DNA of 7,437 bases from Acetofilamentum sp. (GTDB taxonomy: Bacteria; Bacteroidota; Bacteroidia; Bacteroidales; JAFGUD01). Position numbers and translations under genes: made by a program. The notes beneath the pieces are model-generated. The model ran no database searches, was not told where the DNA came from, and saw only the letters and a program-made list of their open reading frames with translations. The stretch lies in the NCBI GenBank assembly GCA_020722645.1, contig DYKL01000170.1, positions 1-7,437 on the forward strand. Reading direction: 5' to 3'. Of the stretch, positions 1-5,127 are shown one piece after another. Within the stretch, counting starts at the first letter, position 1. Every line of letters starts with the position of its first letter.

Positions 1-63
1 TTTTCAAGTATTTTGATAATTGTTAAATTTGTTAAGGAATTGCTGAATTTTTTTGATAAAATT

Positions 64-92
64 TTTGATTTTTATTTTTTCGTATATCTTTG
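64..92 (+). promoter_or_regulatory. Putative Bacteroidota-type promoter of tig
   Basis: TATCTTTG at 85-92 matches the Bacteroidota -7 element TAnnTTTG exactly. A TTTG at 64-67 lies 17 bp upstream, close to the expected position of the -33 TTG element. Transcription would start near 98-100 and give a leader of about 30 nt before the tig ATG at 128. This also argues against the upstream in-frame ATG at 53, which would lie outside the transcript. The motif match is seen; promoter activity is inferred. Confidence 0.6.
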
Positions 93-127
93 CAAACCAA
101 TTTTTAAAAGTACAAAATTTATTTATA

Positions 128-1567
128 ATGGAAATAATCAAAAATGACAAAGGCGAATTAGAAGGTACGCTAATCGTAAAAATCGAAGAAAAAGATTATA
201 TAAATCAATACGAAGCAGAACTCAAAAAATTAGGCAAAAGTGCCAATATAAAAGGTTTCAGACCAGGAAAAGTTCCAACCGGTGTTCTTAAAAAAATGTT
301 TGGAAACGAAGTGAAAGTTCAGGAAGTTCATAAAATTCTTGACGAATCTGTAAAAAAATATCTGAAAGATAATAGTATAGACATTATCGGAGATTTGTTA
401 CAGTCAGAAGAACACGAAACAAAATTTGATGTTGCCAATTCTAACGATTATGAATTTGCTTTTGACTTTGGCTATTTCCCTGAAATAAAAATTAACTTGC
501 AGGATATTACAGTTCCTGAGTACAACATTGAATTAGAAGAAACATCAGTAGATGAAGAAATTGAAAATTTGCTTGAAAAAAACAAAGAACCCGTTGAAGT
601 TGAACAAGCAAGCATTGAATCTGTATTAAGAGTAGATTTAACAGAATTGAACGAAGATAAAACACCAAAAGAAAACGGCATTAAAACCGAAAGTAGTATA
701 ATCAGCGTAGAATATGTTTCAGATGAAGCTCGCGAACAATTTGTAGGTGTTAAAAAAGACAGTGTTTTTACCATAGATGTTAAACAAGCATTTCAGAATG
801 AATCGGATTTGGCTGGTTTGTTAAATATAGGAAAAGACAAAATTCAAGAAATCGGAAATTTATTCGAAGTTAAAATTGTTTTAATCGAAGATTATAAAAA
901 GCCGAAACTTAATGAGAAATTATTTGAAAGATTTTTCGGTCAAGATAATGTTAAGACAGAAGAAGAGTTTAAAGAAAAAATCAGAGAAAAAATAATTAAA
1001 AGATATAACGAAGAAACTAAAATTAGATTGAAATTTGATTTGATGACAGTTCTTCAAGAGAGTTTTGATTTGAAATTGCCTGATGAATTTATAGTAAGAC
1101 TTTATAAAAACAACAGTAAAGAAAAAACAGAAGAAGAAATAAGAAAAGATTTGGATTCTGTTAAAAAAGCTTTAAAATGGGATAGAATTATCACATTGCT
1201 ATCAAATGAGTTTAATTTGAAAGTTGAACAAGAAGATTTGTTAAATACCAGTAAACAAAATATAATGAATTATATGGCTCAAATGGGCATTGCAGCTAAT
1301 ATGTTTCCTAAAGAACAACTTAACAAGTTTGCTGCCGACGAAATAAAGAAAATGGACGTAAACAACCGTTATCAACTTGTTTTCAAAATTCTTGAAGATA
1401 AAGTTCTTTATCATATAAGCGATAAAGTTAAAAAAGAACAGAAGAATATTAAAATTAAAGAACTTGTAAAAATTTACGAAGAAGAAAACAAAAAACTGAA
1501 AAAAGAAAATAATTTGAGCACAGAACAAAACAACGAAAATCAAGAAGAAAAAACAAAAGACGAATAG
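128..1567 (+). CDS. tig: Trigger factor, ribosome-associated chaperone
   Basis: The 479-residue product is a trigger factor, which binds the ribosome exit tunnel and shields nascent chains in the cytoplasm. The N-terminal ribosome-binding domain spans about residues 1-115 and carries the signature GFRPGK at 43-48, with F44-R45 placed as in the E. coli ribosome-docking loop. Residues about 160-256 occupy the place of the FKBP-like PPIase domain but are strongly diverged. Residues 257-479 form the helical C-terminal chaperone domain and end in a Lys/Glu-rich, probably coiled-coil tail. The start at 128 is preferred over an in-frame ATG at 53 because homology begins at MEIIK and the 25 extra residues are hydrophobic, encoded by AT-rich leader and upstream of the likely transcription start. 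The gene is longer than E. coli tig (432 residues). It has its own promoter and terminator, so it is probably transcribed separately from the clp genes. Confidence 0.95.
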   Translation: MEIIKNDKGELEGTLIVKIEEKDYINQYEAELKKLGKSANIKGFRPGKVPTGVLKKMFGNEVKVQEVHKILDESVKKYLKDNSIDIIGDLLQSEEHETKFDVANSNDYEFAFDFGYFPEIKINLQDITVPEYNIELEETSVDEEIENLLEKNKEPVEVEQASIESVLRVDLTELNEDKTPKENGIKTESSIISVEYVSDEAREQFVGVKKDSVFTIDVKQAFQNESDLAGLLNIGKDKIQEIGNLFEVKIVLIEDYKKPKLNEKLFERFFGQDNVKTEEEFKEKIREKIIKRYNEETKIRLKFDLMTVLQESFDLKLPDEFIVRLYKNNSKEKTEEEIRKDLDSVKKALKWDRIITLLSNEFNLKVEQEDLLNTSKQNIMNYMAQMGIAANMFPKEQLNKFAADEIKKMDVNNRYQLVFKILEDKVLYHISDKVKKEQKNIKIKELVKIYEEENKKLKKENNLSTEQNNENQEEKTKDE

Positions 1568-1588
1568 TATCAATGAGTTTTTAAATAT

Positions 1589-1616
1589 AAAAAACCTCCG
1601 AAGCGGAGGTTTTTTT
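1589..1616 (+). terminator. Rho-independent terminator after tig
   Basis: CCTCCG (1595-1600) pairs perfectly with CGGAGG (1604-1609) around an AAG loop. The stem is extended by A:T pairs from the flanking A run (1589-1594) and is followed by seven T residues (1610-1616). It starts 21 nt after the tig stop. Because A and T runs flank the stem on both sides, it could also stop transcription from the other strand. It separates tig from the clp genes. Confidence 0.93.
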
Positions 1617-1672
1617 CTGAAAAAAAAGCAAATAATATTTTTTGCAAAGTATTGATATTTAGTTACTTGTTT

Positions 1673-1704
1673 TTTGAACTAAAAAAAATTGAAAATTATG
1701 TTTG
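1673..1704 (+). promoter_or_regulatory. Putative Bacteroidota-type promoter of the clpP-clpP-clpX operon
   Basis: TATGTTTG at 1697-1704 matches TAnnTTTG, and a TTTG at 1673-1676 lies 20 bp upstream, which is good spacing for the Bacteroidota -33/-7 pair. It would start transcription near 1710 and leave an A/T-only-looking leader of about 75-80 nt before clpP copy 1. It lies just downstream of the tig terminator, as expected for an independent operon. No CIRCE inverted repeat or other known heat-shock operator is visible in the 1568-1787 spacer. Activity is inferred. Confidence 0.62.
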
Positions 1705-1787
1705 AAAAATAAATTTTTTATTTGTTTCTTTGTTTATATAGAATAAATAAAAAAAATTGTATTTAAAATTATAAAAATTAAATAATT

Positions 1788-2465
1788 ATGCACCAAGATG
1801 AATTTAAAAAATACGCAACAAAAAAACACGGTATAAGCAGTTGGGTGTATGAACAATACGCCAATAAAATTACTAATATGACACGTTCGGTGATAGAAGA
1901 AAGAGAAATGCCTTTTCGCGAAGTAGATGTATTCTCAAGATTGATGCACGAACGTATAATATTTATCGGTACTGTAATCGATGACATATATGCAAATGTT
2001 GTTCAGGCACAACTTCTTTTTCTTGATTCTGTTGATCCTTCAAAAGACATTCAAATTTACCTTAATACTCCCGGCGGGACACTTTACGGAGGTTTCGGTA
2101 TATATGACACAATGCAGTTTATAAATCCTGACATAGCTTGTACATGTACAGGACTTGCCGCTTCTATGGGTGCTGTTATTCTAAGTGCAGGAACAAAAGG
2201 AAAACGTTCTGCCCTGCAACATTCCAGAATTATGATGCATCAACCTTATGGTTACACAGGCGGACAGGCTTCTGATATTGAAATTGACGTTGAACATCTG
2301 AAAAGTATGCAAAATGACCTCTACGATATTATCGCTCACCATTCAGGACAACCTTTTGACAAAATTAAAACTGATGTGGACAGAGATTTTTGGATGACTC
2401 CTCAATTAGCACTTGAGTACGGCTTAATTGATAAGGTTATTGATCGAAATAAAAAGAAGAAATAA
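1788..2465 (+). CDS. clpP: ATP-dependent Clp protease proteolytic subunit, copy 1
   Basis: The 225-residue product is a ClpP serine peptidase, the subunit of the barrel that degrades proteins fed in by ClpX. The triad is complete: Ser126 in GLAASMG, His151 in RIMMHQP and Asp200 in DVDRD, with the spacings of E. coli ClpP (25 and 49). The oxyanion-region motif NTPGG (93-97) has Thr where most ClpPs have Ser. The ring-interface signature GQASDIEI (159-166) and the DRD oligomerisation sensor (198-200) are canonical. The N-terminus extends about 29 residues beyond the mature E. coli start and may include a propeptide, although Bacteroides ClpPs have a similar leader. The core resembles the single ClpP of Bacteroides more than copy 2 does. 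The ATG at 1788 has no Shine-Dalgarno sequence, only an A-rich upstream region, as usual in this phylum. Copy 2 starts 26 nt downstream. Confidence 0.97.
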   Translation: MHQDEFKKYATKKHGISSWVYEQYANKITNMTRSVIEEREMPFREVDVFSRLMHERIIFIGTVIDDIYANVVQAQLLFLDSVDPSKDIQIYLNTPGGTLYGGFGIYDTMQFINPDIACTCTGLAASMGAVILSAGTKGKRSALQHSRIMMHQPYGYTGGQASDIEIDVEHLKSMQNDLYDIIAHHSGQPFDKIKTDVDRDFWMTPQLALEYGLIDKVIDRNKKKK

Positions 2466-2491
2466 TTTAATAATACAAAAATTTACAAAAT

Positions 2492-3079
2492 ATGTTTAAA
2501 AACGAATATAACGAAATTTTAGAAACTTTAAATTCAGTAAATTTCAGAAAAAAGTTTTTGGAAAAACGCAAAATATTTTTTTGGGGACCTGTTTTTGACG
2601 AAATCTCAGAAGAAATTGTTAATCAACTATTATACCTCGAAATGATGGAACCCGGTAAAGAAATAACAATGTTTATAAACAGTCCGGGTGGTTCTGTAAC
2701 TTCCGGATTAAGCATTTATGATACAATGCAGATGATTTCTTCTCCTATTTCTACTATTTGTATGGGAATGGCAGCATCTATGGGTTCTGTTTTACTTTCC
2801 GGAGGTGCAAAAGGACGAAGATTTATTTATCCAAACGGCGAAGTAATGATTCATCAACCTTCTATTAGTTCAGGCTTTCAGAGCCGTGCTTCTGATTTGA
2901 TTATTACTGCTGAAGAAATCAAAAAAACAAAAGTCAGATTATCTCAAATTCTTGCTGATAACTGCGGAAAAACTCTCGAACAAGTGCTTATTGACAGTGA
3001 CAGAGACCATTGGATGGACGCAAAGGAATCAGTTGAATATGGGATTGTTGATGCTGTAATTGATAAAATTATTTTGTAA
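2492..3079 (+). CDS. clpP: ATP-dependent Clp protease proteolytic subunit, copy 2 (diverged paralogue)
   Basis: The 195-residue product is a second ClpP-family peptidase with an intact triad: Ser96 in GMAASMG, His121 in VMIHQP and Asp172 in DSDRD. NSPGG at 63-67 is canonical. It differs from copy 1 in three ways. It has no N-terminal extension, and residues 2-25 lack the usual axial-loop and FDIYSRLL-like sequence. There are two extra residues between His and Asp (51 apart instead of 49), in the segment after HQP (124-134). The usual GQAT/S-D-IEI signature reads SRASDLII (131-138), so the Gln and second Glu of the ring-ring contact are Arg132 and Ile137. It is co-directional with copy 1 and clpX, with gaps of 26 and 19 nt, and so is probably cotranscribed. 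It is likely catalytically active but may assemble with copy 1 rather than alone. Assembly is inference. Confidence 0.95.
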   Translation: MFKNEYNEILETLNSVNFRKKFLEKRKIFFWGPVFDEISEEIVNQLLYLEMMEPGKEITMFINSPGGSVTSGLSIYDTMQMISSPISTICMGMAASMGSVLLSGGAKGRRFIYPNGEVMIHQPSISSGFQSRASDLIITAEEIKKTKVRLSQILADNCGKTLEQVLIDSDRDHWMDAKESVEYGIVDAVIDKIIL

Positions 3080-3098
3080 TTTTTATTTTTAAAATTTT

Positions 3099-4328
3099 AT
3101 GAGTAACAAACAGGAATATTGTTTAATTTGCGGAAAAAAGGAAGAAGAATTATCTTATCTTTTGCAGGGTGTTAAAGGCTCAATTTGTGATAATTGCATT
3201 GAAATGGTGTATAAAATATATCAAATTGATAAACAAGACAATAAAAAAACAAAAAATAAACAGTTTAAACTAATTAAACCTGCCGAAATAAAAGAATTTT
3301 TAGATAAATATGTTATCGGACAGGAAGAAGCAAAAAAAGTTCTGGCTGTAGCCGTTTACAATCATTACAAAAGACTTAATTCTCATATCAATTTAAAACA
3401 CAATACTGATGAAGTAGAATTGGAAAAATCAAATATTTTGCTGGTTGGGGAAACAGGTACAGGAAAAACTCTTTTAGCTAAAACTATTGCAAAATTGCTT
3501 GATGTTCCATTTACAATTGCTGATGCTACGGCTCTTACACAAGCCGGATATGTAGGCGAAGATGTTGAAAGTATTCTTGCCGGATTATACCAGAATTCAG
3601 GCTATGATAAAGATGCTACCGAAAGGGGAATTGTTTTTATTGATGAACTCGACAAAATTGCCAGAAAAGGAGATAATCCGTCAATTACAAGAGATGTTTC
3701 AGGTGAAGGTGTCCAGCAGGCACTTCTGAAAATTATTGAAGGGGCTATTGTTAACGTGCCTCCCGAAGGTGGCAGAAAACACCCGCATCAACAGTTTATT
3801 AAAATTGATACAAAAAATATTCTTTTTATCTGTGGCGGAGCATTTGACGGTCTTGAAAAAATTATTGCTAGAAGGCTTAATACACAAGCTATTGGATTTA
3901 ATCTCAAAGATAAAGATAAAGTTCATAAATTTAATCTGCTCAGACACATTATTCCGCAAGATGTTAAAAGTTTCGGACTTATTCCTGAAATTGTCGGGCG
4001 TTTACCGGTACTTACTTATTTAGACCCATTAGATAAAGATGCTTTAAGACGTATTTTGACAGAACCCAAAAATGCTATTTTAAAACAATATATCAAACTT
4101 TTTGAAATTGATGGTATTGAGCTTATCTTTGAAGAAAAAGTTTTGGAATTAATCGTTGAAAAAGCTGTTGAATATAAAGTTGGAGCCAGAGGATTACGTT
4201 CTCTTTGCGAGACAATTATGACTGATGCTATGTTTGAAATGAAAGCCGATAAAAACAATACACTCAAAATTACATACAAATATGCTTTAGAAAAACTCAA
4301 AGACAAAGAAAATATCAGAGTTGCATAA
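3099..4328 (+). CDS. clpX: ClpX, AAA+ unfoldase of the ClpXP protease
   Basis: The 409-residue protein is ClpX, the hexameric ATPase that recognises substrates, unfolds them and threads them into ClpP. The N-terminal zinc-binding domain has C8, C11, C30 and C33. After a short Lys-rich linker the AAA+ module shows Walker A GETGTGKT (117-124), the pore-1 loop GYVG (150-153), Walker B FIDE (180-183), the RKH loop (226-228), the ClpP-docking tripeptide IGF (265-267), an arginine-finger candidate R301 in GRLP and sensor-2 R364 in GARGLR. All key residues are present, and the length is slightly below E. coli ClpX (424), partly through a shorter linker and IGF-loop region. The retained IGF tripeptide means it should dock on a ClpP barrel. 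The gene starts 19 nt after clpP copy 2 without a Shine-Dalgarno sequence. Confidence 0.98.
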   Translation: MSNKQEYCLICGKKEEELSYLLQGVKGSICDNCIEMVYKIYQIDKQDNKKTKNKQFKLIKPAEIKEFLDKYVIGQEEAKKVLAVAVYNHYKRLNSHINLKHNTDEVELEKSNILLVGETGTGKTLLAKTIAKLLDVPFTIADATALTQAGYVGEDVESILAGLYQNSGYDKDATERGIVFIDELDKIARKGDNPSITRDVSGEGVQQALLKIIEGAIVNVPPEGGRKHPHQQFIKIDTKNILFICGGAFDGLEKIIARRLNTQAIGFNLKDKDKVHKFNLLRHIIPQDVKSFGLIPEIVGRLPVLTYLDPLDKDALRRILTEPKNAILKQYIKLFEIDGIELIFEEKVLELIVEKAVEYKVGARGLRSLCETIMTDAMFEMKADKNNTLKITYKYALEKLKDKENIRVA

Positions 4329-4345
4329 CTATCAAAATTATCAAT

Positions 4346-5047
4346 ATGGATAAATCCGCTCAAATTTTAAAAATGGTTGAAGAAAAGGGTAAGTTAAAAC
4401 AAATTGTTTTTGATAATACCTTAAATTCTTTTAATATGATTAAATCAATTCTTAGCAATCAGGCTAAAGAATTTAATCAAAAATTGAAAACTCAGGACAG
4501 CAGAGTAAGATTTGAGTACAGAAATGCGGGTTTATTTCAATGTGAATTTCGTGTTGCAGGTGATTTGTTGGTTTTCTATATGCACACTAATGTTTTTGAA
4601 TTTGACAGAGACCATAAAATCTGGACTTTACCTTTGGCAAAACAAGACAAAGATTCAACTTATTCGGGTATTATCAGCATTTTTAATTTTTTAAACGACT
4701 CTTTCAAATATAATCGCTCTGAAGATTTAGGCTATTTAATCGCAAGAATTTTTATCAATAACAAAAAATTTTACTTTGTTGAAGGTAAACAACAAATGGG
4801 ATATTTGTCAAATGACTTCGGAACTAATGAGATTGACGAAGATGCTATTAAAGGAATAATTCAATCAGCTATTTTGTATTCCCTGAAATTCGATTTACTC
4901 GTTCCGCCTTACGATCAGGTTAAAATTGTTAATGTTGACCAGATTCTTGAATCAAGAAGACAAGGTATCCAAACCGGTAAAAGATTAGGCTTTTCTTTTA
5001 ATTCTGACGATATTACAGGAGGAGATTTACTTTATACAGGAGGATGA
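4346..5047 (+). CDS. Conserved-looking protein of unknown function between clpX and recQ
   Basis: This encodes a 233-residue soluble-looking protein with no signal peptide, no membrane segment and no nucleotide-binding or catalytic motif that I recognise. Residues 1-50 look helical and polar. Residues 53-95 alternate in a beta-like pattern (RVRFEYR, QCEFRV, LLVFYMH) and end in DRDHKIWTLPL. Residues 106-145 combine a Tyr/Phe-rich helix (FNFLNDSFKYNR) with YLIARIFIN. Residues 165-190 carry a helix followed by LLVPPYD. GKRLGFSF (211-218) precedes a short Gly-rich tail ending in Thr-Gly-Gly. The sequence gives me an impression of a Bacteroidota-restricted family, but I cannot name it. It starts 17 nt after the clpX stop and is very likely cotranscribed with clpP-clpX. 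That context makes a role near ClpXP, for example as an adaptor or substrate, possible but unproven. Its A/T-rich codon use matches the neighbours, so it does not look recently acquired. Confidence 0.9.
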   Translation: MDKSAQILKMVEEKGKLKQIVFDNTLNSFNMIKSILSNQAKEFNQKLKTQDSRVRFEYRNAGLFQCEFRVAGDLLVFYMHTNVFEFDRDHKIWTLPLAKQDKDSTYSGIISIFNFLNDSFKYNRSEDLGYLIARIFINNKKFYFVEGKQQMGYLSNDFGTNEIDEDAIKGIIQSAILYSLKFDLLVPPYDQVKIVNVDQILESRRQGIQTGKRLGFSFNSDDITGGDLLYTGG

Positions 5048-5078
5048 TTTTTATAAGAATTTATATTTTTTTACGCTA

Positions 5079-5086
5079 TATTTTTG
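5079..5086 (+). promoter_or_regulatory. Weak candidate -7 element upstream of recQ
   Basis: TATTTTTG matches TAnnTTTG and lies 41 nt before the recQ start, inside the 80-nt spacer 5048-5127. There is no TTG at the -33 distance, and in DNA this rich in T such matches arise easily. The spacer has no terminator, so recQ could equally be read from the clp operon. This is a weak call. Confidence 0.25.
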
Positions 5087-5127
5087 AATAATATATTTCT
5101 ATTTAATATTAAAATTTTATTTTACTA

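Noticed and set aside
24..31. TAAATTTG, another match to TAnnTTTG, near the left edge.
   Set aside because: No TTG is visible at the -33 distance within the window, and a better-spaced promoter lies at 64-92. Random matches are common in such AT-rich DNA.
53..127. An upstream in-frame ATG at 53 that would add 25 hydrophobic residues to trigger factor, resembling a signal peptide.
   Set aside because: Trigger factor is cytosolic, family homology starts at the ATG at 128, and the extension lies across and upstream of the likely promoter, so it would not be in the mRNA.
1241..1573. A minus-strand open frame opposite the end of tig, rich in Phe, Leu and Ile.
   Set aside because: It is the complement of A-rich Lys/Glu codons, a compositional artefact. 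The other antisense frames over clpP, clpX and recQ are shadows for the same kind of reason.
1568..1787. Search for a CIRCE/HrcA operator or a thermosensor-like structure ahead of the clp operon.
   Set aside because: No inverted repeat other than the tig terminator stands out, and the leader is nearly all A and T with only weak pairing.
5048..5127. Possible terminator or small RNA between the unknown gene and recQ.
   Set aside because: The spacer has only 7 G/C in 80 bases and no stem with G-C pairs. AAAATTTT-type palindromes are expected at this composition.
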